NCBI RefSeq assembly: GCF_002849225.1
Contig: NZ_PKMC01000002.1
Coordinates: forward strand, 124,001-188,000
Reading direction: 5' to 3'
From: Actinomyces sp. UMB0138
GTDB taxonomy: Bacteria; Bacillota; Negativicutes; Veillonellales; Veillonellaceae
Length of the DNA stretch: 64,000 nt
Part shown: positions 1 to 7,411 of the stretch, piece by piece
How positions within the stretch are numbered: the first letter of the stretch is position 1
How the letters are laid out: the number at the start of each line of letters is the position of its first letter
Made by a program: the position numbers and the translations under genes
Notes under the pieces: model-generated
Seen by the model: the letters and a program-made list of their open reading frames with translations, nothing else
What the model was told of the DNA's origin: nothing
The model's database searches: none

Positions 1-440
1 TAGATCAGACCGGCGAAGACCTGCGCCAGGCCGGCGGCGAATTTGGGGTCACCACCGGGCGGCCACGTCGCTGCGGCTGGTACGACGCCGTGGTAGCCCG
101 CTACGCATCCCGCGTCAACGGCCTCACCGACATCGTGCTAACCAAGCTGGACGTGCTAACCGGCTACAAGCAGATTCCCGTGTGCGTGGCCTACGACGTA
201 GACGGCAAACGCGTCGACGAAATGCCGGCCGATCAAACTAGCTTCCACCACGCCAAGCCCATCTACGAAGAACTACCCGGCTGGGACGAAGACATTACCG
301 GCTGCCGCCGCTTCGAAGAACTGCCTGTAAACGCGCAGGCTTACGTGCGCCGGCTCGAAGAACTATCCGGCTGCCGCATTTCAGTAGTGGGCGTGGGCGC
401 TGGCCGCGAAGCCAGCATCGAACGAACCACACTACTGTAG
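1..440 (+). CDS. purA: Adenylosuccinate synthetase, C-terminal part (cut by window edge)
   Basis: The reading frame is already open at base 3 and gives the C-terminal third of adenylosuccinate synthetase, the GTP-dependent enzyme that joins IMP and aspartate on the way to AMP. The family motif [19 protein letters not shown] lies at about 30-90. It is followed by the conserved [10 protein letters not shown] and the closing [11 protein letters not shown] segment, in the expected order. The start lies outside the window. Nothing looks broken, and a strong terminator follows 22 bases after the stop. purB, the next enzyme of AMP synthesis, is about 51 kb away in this window, so the two are not an operon. 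The match is to a very conserved family. Confidence 0.95.
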   Translation, partial: DQTGEDLRQAGGEFGVTTGRPRRCGWYDAVVARYASRVNGLTDIVLTKLDVLTGYKQIPVCVAYDVDGKRVDEMPADQTSFHHAKPIYEELPGWDEDITGCRRFEELPVNAQAYVRRLEELSGCRISVVGVGAGREASIERTTLL

Positions 441-461
441 AGCGCCCCCTACCTACAGTCA

Positions 462-510
462 GCACCCGACCGAATTGCCCGCGCAGGCGGCACGGTCGGG
501 TGCTTGCTTT
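462..510 (+). terminator. Rho-independent terminator after purA
   Basis: A perfect 11-bp stem (GCACCCGACCG at 462-472 with CGGTCGGGTGC at 493-503) is followed by a T-rich run. It sits just after the purA stop and is the natural end of that transcript. Confidence 0.8.
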
Positions 511-725
511 TACCGCAGCGGCAAGCTGCTTCGACTAAGAGGCGGGCGCTTTACGCCATCGGATCTGCCGTAGCGGCGCTTCTTTCAGCCTTCTTTTTCA
601 TGATTGTCATTGGAAAGTCTGCCGCCTTTTCCTTCTTCGGGAACCCAATATTCATTTTTGGAACCCTGAACGCATTCGTACAGCTAGTTGTTCTAGCAAA
701 ACAGGCCAAGCCTAAAGGCGACTAA
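504..725 (+). CDS. Doubtful small membrane protein
   Basis: This is a 73-codon frame with a basic N-terminus and two hydrophobic stretches, about residues 16-40 and 46-66, followed by a lysine-rich end. I recognise no family. The only available early start is a TTG at 504 that overlaps the T-run of the preceding terminator and has no ribosome binding site. An ATG at 600 would lose the first membrane segment. The frame is also open upstream, back to the purA stop, without a start codon, so this may be the tail of a deleted gene rather than a live one. Confidence 0.25.
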   Translation: MLLPQRQAASTKRRALYAIGSAVAALLSAFFFMIVIGKSAAFSFFGNPIFIFGTLNAFVQLVVLAKQAKPKGD

Positions 726-887
726 TGGCCCGGCCAGCACTGGCGGCACCCGCCCTAGTAGCGATTCGGTTTACGACAATAAAGGGTTACTAGTCATTTA
801 AAATTAAGAAAAATCCTCCCGTAAAACGTGCGTGGTGTGAGAAACTGTTTACGTCTCTAAGAGGAGACCGCAGCCCAGATTTCAAGG

Positions 888-1148
888 TTGCGTAAACGCT
901 ATGCACAGCAATGGCTCAACGAAGGGAATAGAACAATTAAGTTTCGAAACCTTGTAAAAATGACGACTGCCAGCTTATGTGCGCTATGCGTATCACTGTC
1001 AGCAGCAGGGGTGGCGTACGCAGAAGATCTTAGTGACGTGCGTTCATCTTCAGCCGTTCCTTCACAGCTAACTCTCCACGCTTCTAATTTCAATACTGCA
1101 GGGTGGGACGGCTCACTTACGGAAGCTCAAATTGAGGAATTCGCCTGA
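888..1148 (+). CDS. Small secreted protein with signal peptide, unknown
   Basis: Read from TTG 888 this is 86 residues: a basic N-region, a hydrophobic core around residues 26-44 (CALCVSLSAAGV) and a signal-peptidase site after AYA, leaving a mature peptide of about 40 residues rich in Ser, Asn and acidic residues. An ATG at 960 is in frame but would leave the signal peptide with no positive charge, so the TTG is preferred. Neither start has a good ribosome binding site. The stop overlaps the start of the next small gene (TGATG), so the two are probably translated together. I recognise no family. It could be a short exported signal or bacteriocin-like peptide, or the stump of a larger exported protein. 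Confidence 0.4.
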   Translation: MRKRYAQQWLNEGNRTIKFRNLVKMTTASLCALCVSLSAAGVAYAEDLSDVRSSSAVPSQLTLHASNFNTAGWDGSLTEAQIEEFA

Positions 1149-1336
1149 TGCCACGTACTCTGTGTGAACTGGCGGTCAGCTTACTAACTTTTACACTGGT
1201 GGTTGGCCTGCTTTCTTTGTTAGGGCTGATTCTTTTCCCTTTACGTACGGTACTCAGTATCGCTCTTCCATCACTGTTGCTTGGGGCAGCAGTCTTAGGC
1301 ATTGGGTTTTTCGTTAAAAAAGGAATTGATAAATAA
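1148..1336 (+). CDS. Small two-helix membrane protein, unknown
   Basis: This 62-residue protein starts at the ATG that overlaps the TGA of the secreted ORF before it. It is almost wholly two transmembrane helices, roughly residues 8-29 and 34-55, closed by a basic FVKKGIDK tail on the cytoplasmic side by the positive-inside rule. Small coupled membrane proteins of this kind often accompany exported peptides as immunity or export helpers, but that is inference; I recognise no family. Its last bases overlap the restriction-helicase remnant in another frame, so the junction of an old deletion may run through its 3' end. Confidence 0.4.
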   Translation: MPRTLCELAVSLLTFTLVVGLLSLLGLILFPLRTVLSIALPSLLLGAAVLGIGFFVKKGIDK

Positions 1337-1616
1337 CGCCATCATTTTCAACGACTACCTGAACATCACGGGCATTCCTGAAAAGGCCGACGAGTGGAAG
1401 ATTGGTGGTCGCTCACCCCTGGAATGGGTGCTGGACCGCTACCGGGTAACTACCCACAAGGCATCCGGGATCGTGAACGATCCGAACGACTTTTGCCGGG
1501 AAATAAACAACCCGTCTTACATAGTCGATCTGATCCAGTCTCTAGTGACCGTGTCTCTAACCACGCAGGATCTGCTGGCTGAATTGCCCGCCCTCAAAGT
1601 AATAGAGAACAACTAG
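1302..1616 (+). pseudogene. C-terminal remnant of a restriction-type DEAD/DEAH helicase
   Basis: The frame encodes about 95 residues that look like the extreme C-terminus of large restriction helicases of the COG4889/type III-like group. The recognisable blocks are NDYLNITGIPE, GRSPLEWVLDRY, the TTHKASGIVNDPNDF block and YIVDLIQSLVTVSL. These proteins are normally 800 or more residues, with nuclease and helicase motifs upstream, and none of that is present here. The frame has an ATG (1302), but homology appears to begin only about six codons in, overlapping the preceding small ORF. I read it as the leftover 3' end of a deleted restriction-modification gene. It ends cleanly with a stop 30 bases before the next, convergent gene. 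Confidence 0.6.
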
Positions 1617-1646
1617 GAACGCCTCCAGCAGGCAGCACAAGGCCTA

Positions 1647-2885
1647 CTAACTGACGGCTTTATCGCTCCCGGGATCGCCCTCCGCAAGCTTAGCGGGGCT
1701 AGATCCCGAAGCGGTGGCGCCCTCGTTCAGATCGACTTCGGCGCTAACACCGTCAACGATCTCGCCGACCGCAGCCGCATTGTCCCCGCCCGCCATGTCG
1801 CGGAAAACCTTGAAGGAAGACCAGACGGCCGCCGTGATGGGCACGGCCAGCAACGCTCCGGCCACCCCGCCCTGCTGGGCGCCAACCCCCAAGGCGATAA
1901 TAATGATGATCCCGTGCAGGCTGAGCGAAGAGCCCATCACCTTAGGCTGCAACACGTAGTGCTCAATCTGGTTCACCACGATCACCACGCACACCAGCAC
2001 CAGCGACGCCGCGGGACCGCCCGCCACCAACGCAACCAATGCCGCCGCAAGACCAGTGGTCAAAGCGCCCACGATCGGCACGAACGCGCCAAGGAAAATC
2101 ATGGCTGCCAGCGGAAACGCCAACGGTACTCGCATGATCAGCATGGCAATCAGGTCAACAACGGCAGCGAAGGCCGCGATCAGCACCGTGCCGCGAATGT
2201 AGCGTCCCAACACGTGCATCGAGGCCTCCCCTGCAGCGTTTACGCGAACGCGGGCACCTCGAGGCAAGAAGTCAACGATGAAATCCCACATCTTGTCCCC
2301 GTCCAACAGGAAGAAGAACAAGAACACGATCATCAGCAACGCCCCGGTCATGATCGAGGTGACTATAGTTACGCCTTCGATCGCACTAGCCCTGGCCGAA
2401 GAGGTCTGCGCTAGCTTCCACAGCGAATCCGCGTACTGGGATAGGTGCGAGTGGGCCAGCGGAATGCCCCAGCTGGACAGGATGTCAACCAGTTCAGAAA
2501 AGCCCTGCTGCGCCTTGCGGGTAAGTCCGCTCATTTCGTTCACCACGGTCGTGACAATGAACGAGATGGCCCCGGAAAGAATGGCAATAGAGCCAACCAG
2601 CGTGATCGCCGCCGCCGCAATGCGGTTCATATACCGACGCAAGAAACGGATGATCGGATGCATAGCCGAGGCAATGATCAGCGCAATCAGCAGCGGCAAC
2701 GTGACCAGTTTCAGCTGGATAAGAATCTTCGAGACCAGCCAGATGGCGGCAACAAGAATCATGCCTTGCAGTGCACGCACCGTCGCCCGACCCAGGTCGT
2801 CGCGCCACAAAGAGGCCACTGCCGAGAGGTTCCGTCCTGCTCCTTCGGTTGTTACCCGAGCTTTCTGTTCGCTGGAATGAGCCAT
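1647..2885 (-). CDS. AI-2E family (PerM-like) transporter
   Basis: A 412-residue integral membrane protein of the AI-2E exporter/PerM family. Members form about eight transmembrane segments and export small solutes or act as antiporters; the substrate cannot be told from sequence. The N-terminal 35 residues are soluble, hydrophobic segments begin around residue 38, and the family C-terminal core is present: GAFVPIVGALTTG, then VVNQIEHYVLQPKVMGSSL and a GALLAVPITAAVW segment. The C-terminal 50 residues are acidic and soluble. The ATG at 2885 has an AAGAAGGAA ribosome binding site. It is probably a single-gene unit, with PAP2 next on the same strand about 90 bases upstream. Confidence 0.85.
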   Translation of the reverse strand: MAHSSEQKARVTTEGAGRNLSAVASLWRDDLGRATVRALQGMILVAAIWLVSKILIQLKLVTLPLLIALIIASAMHPIIRFLRRYMNRIAAAAITLVGSIAILSGAISFIVTTVVNEMSGLTRKAQQGFSELVDILSSWGIPLAHSHLSQYADSLWKLAQTSSARASAIEGVTIVTSIMTGALLMIVFLFFFLLDGDKMWDFIVDFLPRGARVRVNAAGEASMHVLGRYIRGTVLIAAFAAVVDLIAMLIMRVPLAFPLAAMIFLGAFVPIVGALTTGLAAALVALVAGGPAASLVLVCVVIVVNQIEHYVLQPKVMGSSLSLHGIIIIIALGVGAQQGGVAGALLAVPITAAVWSSFKVFRDMAGGDNAAAVGEIVDGVSAEVDLNEGATASGSSPAKLAEGDPGSDKAVS

Positions 2886-2975
2886 CGCATTTCCTTCTTA
2901 TGAACTACCTAGTTCCCATTTTAGGTTCGCCGCCCCGCCATGCCATCGCGCATCTACTCTGCGGGCAAGTACGCA

Positions 2976-3878
2976 TTAGCGGGAAGCCAAGCGGTCGACC
3001 TCTTCCATAACAAGGAAGGTAACGCCGCAGATCAACGCCATCATACCGAGGGCGAGCCCGCCCCCTACCAGGGATCCTTGCCTGGTGAAATGCACTATTA
3101 GCAGCGAGGAGCCAACCCCGCCGCGGAAGGCGCTAGAGAGGGCTACGGCAACGGTGGCCGCGCCCAGGATTGCCACTCCCACGCCGAATAGCGCCCACGA
3201 GAGCACCCACCCCCACTGCACGCCCGCGCCCGAGGTGCGCCGCCCGGTCTCTAGCGGGCTCAGCGCAAGCGCCCAAGTGCCGGCTACCAGCACAGAAGCA
3301 ACCACGTCGGAACCGTGATGCCACCCGTTCACCAGCGTGGATAGGCCCATGACGGAAGTGAAAAGCGCCCCCACCCAAGCAATGGGGGAACGCCACCGGT
3401 GCGGCACCACCATGATGAGGGCGACCGTGGCCGCAGCGGCAGCAGCCGTGTGCCCGGAGGGGAAGGAGTTCCCCAACAAGTTTGTGATTCCCAAGGATGG
3501 CCGGTACAGCAGGTAGTGTTTCAGCCCTTGCACTGACAGGACCGTGCCCGCCACTACTATGACCGCGCGCAGGCCAAGGACGTACCGGCGCCTGCAGAGG
3601 GCGACCACCGCTGCCAGGACCATGATGATGACTACGGATGGGACCGACACGGTTCCCAGTACTGCCTTGTCGTACCCGCCTAGGGTGTCCACCAGTTCGC
3701 TCATGGCTTCCATGGCAATGGCGTCTACCAGTTGTCCGATGCGAGTACCGACGAAGAACCACCACATGAAGGCCACCGAAGCGGCACACAGCAGTACTCC
3801 TGCAAAGCGCCGGCCATGACCGCGCGTAGCAGTGGTGCGCTGCGCTTTCTTTGAAGGATTAGGGTTACTTGTCGCCAC
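2976..3878 (-). CDS. PAP2 superfamily phosphatase, membrane-bound
   Basis: A 300-residue membrane protein with the three PAP2 motifs in order: a K-x-RP-type block (LKHYLLYRPSLG), the PSGH block (NSFPSGHTAAAAAA) and the third block with conserved His and Asp (NGWHHGSDVVAS). Members dephosphorylate lipid phosphates such as undecaprenyl pyrophosphate or phosphatidic acid at the outer membrane face. About seven hydrophobic segments follow a basic N-terminus. The start is a GTG at 3878 without an obvious ribosome binding site; no nearby ATG fits better. It diverges from the helicase gene, with only about 55 bases between the two starts, so they share a short promoter region. Confidence 0.85.
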   Translation of the reverse strand: MATSNPNPSKKAQRTTATRGHGRRFAGVLLCAASVAFMWWFFVGTRIGQLVDAIAMEAMSELVDTLGGYDKAVLGTVSVPSVVIIMVLAAVVALCRRRYVLGLRAVIVVAGTVLSVQGLKHYLLYRPSLGITNLLGNSFPSGHTAAAAAATVALIMVVPHRWRSPIAWVGALFTSVMGLSTLVNGWHHGSDVVASVLVAGTWALALSPLETGRRTSGAGVQWGWVLSWALFGVGVAILGAATVAVALSSAFRGGVGSSLLIVHFTRQGSLVGGGLALGMMALICGVTFLVMEEVDRLASR

Positions 3879-3933
3879 GAGTTAAAGGCTAGCGCGAGTT
3901 AACAAGTTTCCGTTTTAGCGTAGGGTGTTTTGT

Positions 3934-6408
3934 ATGTCAGATTGGGTACGCTTTGAGCCAAAGCCAGAAGAGAATATTTGTGACTTGCTGGCCCAGGCGA
4001 GCACCAATTTTCCCACGCATGGGGCCGTTCTTCAGCGTCTGGCTTCGCTGGGGAGGATCGACAACCGGCTATTGGCGGCCTTTTGGCGCGCGCCGAAGGA
4101 AGAGGTGCGCGCGGATTGGCCCAAGTGGGTCCCACATTCTTTGATCGATGCCTACCGAGGGCGGGGCATTGCGCGTCCGTGGCTGCATCAGGTTCAGGCG
4201 GCGGAGGCTATTTGGCGCGGGCAGACCACCGTGGTGGCTACGGGGACTGGGTCGGGTAAGTCCCTTTCGGTGTGGTTGCCGCATCTGTCTGCCGTACTGG
4301 CGGCCGACCAGAAGACCAGTTCTAGGATTTCGCAGTTTCATGCCCGCCCTTGCGCTATCTATATGACTCCCACGAAGGCGCTGGCTGCCGACCAGGTGGC
4401 GGGGCTGAATGAGCTAATCTCTACCCCTTCGGATCGGCTGCCCATCAGGGTGGGGCCTGCTGATGGCGACACCGAGGCCGACGTGAAGAGTTGGGTGCGC
4501 GAGCACGCCGACGTTATTGCCACTAACCCGGACTATGTGCACCATGTGCTGTTGCCTTCGGCGCAACGATGGCGGCGGGTGCTGCGTTCCTTGAATCTGA
4601 TTGTGGTGGATGAGCTGCATTCCTACCGTGGGATCATGGGGGCTCATGTGGCGTGGACGGTTCGGCGGCTGTTGCGGTTGGCGCGCCGTTTTGGTGCTAA
4701 CCCAACTGTGGTGTTTCTGTCTGCGACCATGGCGGACCCTGCCCAGGCGGCCGCCCATTTCTTAGGCATTGCCCCAGAAAAAGTGAATGCTATCTGCGAA
4801 GATACGACTCCTGCCGGGCGGAAGGCCTTCCTTGTCTGGCGGCCAAAGCAGGTGCATACCGACACCGACGAGGCGGACGAGGAAGAGGGCGTCGATCTGG
4901 ACGCGCTTCCCCGCCGGTCCACGGTGGTGGAGGCCGGCGAGCTGACCGCCGAACTGGCGCAGGCCGGCCAGCAGACACTCACTTTTGTGCGTTCGCGGGG
5001 TGCGGCTGAAACGGTGGCGGCGGTTGCTAGCGATTATCTTTCGACCCGCGATCCCGCGTTGATGAGGGCGATTGCGGCCTATCGGGGCGGCTACCTGCCA
5101 GAGGAACGGCGCGCGCTGGAGGCGGCACTGCGCAAGCGGCAGATGCGCGCCTTGGCTACTACTTCCGCCCTCGAATTGGGGATTGACGTGTCGGGCTTGG
5201 ACGCTACTATCACTACTGGCTGGCCGGGCACGCGCGCCTCACTGCAACAGCAGTTGGGGCGGGCAGGCCGGGCGGGAGCCGATGGGATCGGGATCCTGAT
5301 TGCCGCCGAAAACCCGCTGGACCAGTATTTTTGCGACAATCCGCAGCAGATATTTGCCGGGGTAGAGGAGTCGATTTTTCCCACTTTGAACCCTTATGTG
5401 GTGGGCCCGCACCTGTCCTGTGCGGCAGCGGAGGCACCACTGACCGCGCCCGACTTGGATCAGTTGGGGGTTAGCCAACAGCTGGTAGACCAGCTGACCG
5501 CTATAGAGCTGCTGCACAAGCGCGAGGACTCGTGGGTGTGGAACGTGACTCGGCCGGAGCGCCCATGGGATCTGGTGGACATTCGCGGCGGCGGTAAGCC
5601 GTTGCAGCTGATAGATGCCAATACTGGCTCGGTTGTTGGTGACGTGGACGAGGCCAGGGCCGATTCGGTAGCCCACCCGGGCGCAATTTACGTGCACCAG
5701 GGCCGGGTCTACCGGGTGCTTGGCCGCGAAGAGGACGTGGCACTGGTGGAGCCGGGACCTGCCAAGTTGCGTACGCGCCCCTGGGAGCAGCACAGGGTGC
5801 GCATCTTGAACGAAACCAGGCAGGTCGCGGACCCTAATGGCCTGGTGGACTTCTTCGTGGGCGACGTAGAGGTGGGCTCGCAGATAATCAGCTATGACCT
5901 GCTGCGTCTTCCTGGGCTACAGTTCATTTCCGAAAACCCCTTGTCGCTGCCTGAACGAATCCTTCCTACCCAAGCGGTTTGGTGGCAACTGAGCGCGGCC
6001 GGGATGGCCGAACTTGCCTTGCCGCCCGAAGTACTGGGAGGGGCACTGCATGGGGCCGAGCATGCCTCGATTGGCATCTTGCCGCTGCTAGCCAATTGCG
6101 ACCGGTGGGACCTGGGCGGACTTTCTACGGTCAGTCACGAACAGTCTGGCAAGCCAACCGTGTTCGTCTACGACGCCCAACGCGGTGGTGCTGGCTTTGC
6201 CTCCTACGCCTATTCGATGGCCAGTAATTGGCTACAGGCCACCCTGGAACGCGTCAGTGGGTGCGAGTGCGAATCTGGCTGCCCCCGCTGCATCGTGTCG
6301 CCAAAATGCGGCAACAACAACGATCCGTTGCATAAGCAGGGGGCAATTAGCGTGCTGACCTTGTTAGTTTCTGCCCTAGCCCGCATCGGCGGGGCCGGCG
6401 CGCGCTAG
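3934..6408 (+). CDS. DEAH-box helicase of the helicase/secretion neighbourhood, DUF1998 C-terminus
   Basis: An 824-residue superfamily 2 helicase. Seen in order: ATGTGSGKS (Walker A), TPTKALAADQ (Ia), VVDELHSYRG in the DEAH position, SATMADP (III), and in the second RecA lobe TSALELGIDV and QQQLGRAGRAG (V, VI). The C-terminus has the DUF1998 zinc-type cysteine cluster CECESGCPRC...SPKCGNNN, as in Hrq1 and MrfA relatives. Actinobacteria keep this helicase beside the tad genes, as here, although its role is thought to be DNA repair. A GTG at 3925 is in frame, but the ATG at 3934 is preceded by TAGGG at proper spacing and is preferred. Its last 33 bases overlap the convergent TadE-like gene. Confidence 0.9.
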   Translation: MSDWVRFEPKPEENICDLLAQASTNFPTHGAVLQRLASLGRIDNRLLAAFWRAPKEEVRADWPKWVPHSLIDAYRGRGIARPWLHQVQAAEAIWRGQTTVVATGTGSGKSLSVWLPHLSAVLAADQKTSSRISQFHARPCAIYMTPTKALAADQVAGLNELISTPSDRLPIRVGPADGDTEADVKSWVREHADVIATNPDYVHHVLLPSAQRWRRVLRSLNLIVVDELHSYRGIMGAHVAWTVRRLLRLARRFGANPTVVFLSATMADPAQAAAHFLGIAPEKVNAICEDTTPAGRKAFLVWRPKQVHTDTDEADEEEGVDLDALPRRSTVVEAGELTAELAQAGQQTLTFVRSRGAAETVAAVASDYLSTRDPALMRAIAAYRGGYLPEERRALEAALRKRQMRALATTSALELGIDVSGLDATITTGWPGTRASLQQQLGRAGRAGADGIGILIAAENPLDQYFCDNPQQIFAGVEESIFPTLNPYVVGPHLSCAAAEAPLTAPDLDQLGVSQQLVDQLTAIELLHKREDSWVWNVTRPERPWDLVDIRGGGKPLQLIDANTGSVVGDVDEARADSVAHPGAIYVHQGRVYRVLGREEDVALVEPGPAKLRTRPWEQHRVRILNETRQVADPNGLVDFFVGDVEVGSQIISYDLLRLPGLQFISENPLSLPERILPTQAVWWQLSAAGMAELALPPEVLGGALHGAEHASIGILPLLANCDRWDLGGLSTVSHEQSGKPTVFVYDAQRGGAGFASYAYSMASNWLQATLERVSGCECESGCPRCIVSPKCGNNNDPLHKQGAISVLTLLVSALARIGGAGAR

Positions 6409-6765
6409 CCCGGTTGCTTCTAGCGCCACCCCCATAACGCGCACCCCCAACTTGGTTTGCACTACCGCATCTTGCACCCCACCCTGATCGACCAGGTGGC
6501 AGGAGGACACCCGCGCCCCGGCTCGCGCAGCAAAATCTGCTGCTGCAGCACAACCATCCTGCCCATTGATGACGGCCCCGGCAGCCGCGAGCGCGCCGAA
6601 GTCTGCAGCATTTTGGGCTTTGGTTTTTGCTACGGCGGCCACTGTGGCCGCCCCTACCAGGGTTAGGCACAGGGCGATGATTGCCACGATGGCTAGCGAG
6701 AGCACGGTGCCGGAGCCGCGTTCGGTTTCTACCAGGTGGGTTCTACCGGTGCTTCTGCCGCGCAT
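6376..6765 (-). CDS. TadE-like protein of the helicase/secretion neighbourhood (Rv3654c-like)
   Basis: About 129 residues with a pilin-like N-terminus: ERGSGTVLSLAIVAIIALCLTL, with the E and the following 20-residue hydrophobic helix typical of Tad pseudopilins, then a short soluble domain with two cysteines. It belongs to the family that pairs with the DEAH helicase in actinobacteria and is likely a minor pilin or exported pseudopilin. The start is taken at ATG 6765, inside the 3' end of the TadE gene, with a GGGGG stretch upstream; a later start at the E residue lacks a proper codon. The 3' end overlaps the convergent helicase gene by 33 bases. Confidence 0.75.
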   Translation of the reverse strand: MRGRSTGRTHLVETERGSGTVLSLAIVAIIALCLTLVGAATVAAVAKTKAQNAADFGALAAAGAVINGQDGCAAAADFAARAGARVSSCHLVDQGGVQDAVVQTKLGVRVMGVALEATGLARAGPADAG

Positions 6766-7061
6766 TTTGCCATGACCCCCATTCCTTGCAGTGGCCCGGG
6801 AAGGGCTTTGGTGGCGGTTGCCCGCACCGAGTTGCTTCCCCGGCTGACGTGTACCTGCATTCCGGCCGTATCTGGGCGGGCTTGGTCGATGCTGACAGCG
6901 CGCGCCACCGAGCGGGCTACGTTGCAAGCTTGCACTTGGCTAGCTCCGGCTACCCCGAAGGCAAGCACTATTAGCGCGGTGGCGATCACTGTGGGCAACG
7001 CCAGGGCGAGCTCTGCGCTCACCATTCCCTGTTCGCCCACCCTGGCGTTGCCGTGACTCAT
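6729..7061 (-). CDS. TadE-family minor pilin
   Basis: A 110-residue protein with the classic TadE start: EQGMVSAELALALPTV followed by a hydrophobic helix (about residues 12-40), then a small soluble domain. TadE-type proteins are minor pseudopilins of the Tad/Flp pilus, cleaved by a prepilin peptidase before the E. The ATG at 7061 overlaps the stop of the DUF4244 gene (ATGA), and its 3' end overlaps the next TadE-like gene by 37 bases, so three pilin-type genes form one tightly coupled unit. No prepilin peptidase gene is seen in this window. Confidence 0.8.
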   Translation of the reverse strand: MSHGNARVGEQGMVSAELALALPTVIATALIVLAFGVAGASQVQACNVARSVARAVSIDQARPDTAGMQVHVSRGSNSVRATATKALPGPLQGMGVMAKCAAEAPVEPTW

Positions 7062-7282
7062 ATGGACAGTGCCTGTTGGATGATCGCGGTGAGGGCGGAT
7101 TTAATGGCCCCGGATTTGAGCACTGCGATGAGCAGCCCGGCGAACCCAGCGGCGGCAATGGTGCCGATGGCGTATTCGGCGGTGGTCATGCCCTCTTCTT
7201 TTTGGCTGGGCAAGGCCAACTGTGCACTTACTTGGTAGAGGCGGTTACGTGCGGCTACCGCCCATCTTGCTAGCTGTCCCAT
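7058..7282 (-). CDS. DUF4244 protein, Flp-type major pilin candidate
   Basis: This 74-residue protein carries the Flp/DUF4244 signature KEEGMTTAEYAIGTIAAAGF, then a hydrophobic helix and a short C-terminal tail. In actinobacterial tad loci it is the probable structural pilin. The basic N-terminus of about 30 residues would be the leader, cleaved after the Gly of EEG. The ATG at 7282 is preceded by a good AAGGAG. It leads the pilin unit DUF4244 - TadE - TadE-like, about 130 bases downstream of the fused tadBC gene, so it may have its own promoter as well as read-through from the assembly genes. Confidence 0.85.
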   Translation of the reverse strand: MGQLARWAVAARNRLYQVSAQLALPSQKEEGMTTAEYAIGTIAAAGFAGLLIAVLKSGAIKSALTAIIQQALSI

Positions 7283-7377
7283 TTGGACTCCTTATTGTTG
7301 TTGGTTTGTTGCGCCCTAGGGGCGTGTTTGTAGATTTCCAAATCTGCCCTGCCCGCCCAAGCGGCTTTTTTGGTTGC

Positions 7378-7410
7378 TGTGGATAACCGGCCGGCGAGTG
7401 CCTGTGGAAA
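7378..7410 (-). promoter_or_regulatory. Two-box element TGTGGATAA/TGTGGAAA upstream of the pilin unit
   Basis: Plus-strand TGTGGATAA at 7378-7386 and TGTGGAAA at 7403-7410 start 25 bases apart. On the transcribed minus strand they read TTTCCACA then TTATCCACA, about 95 bases upstream of the DUF4244 start. The same pair with the same 25-base pitch occurs at 10213-10245 before the cpaE-like gene. TTATCCACA is also the DnaA-box consensus. A regulatory role is inferred from the repetition. Confidence 0.4.
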
Positions 7411-7411
7411 C

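Noticed and set aside
1914..2880. Long open frames opposite the AI-2E permease and other GC-rich genes
   Set aside because: They are mirror frames of strongly supported genes, rich in Arg/His/Gln, and show no domain motif.
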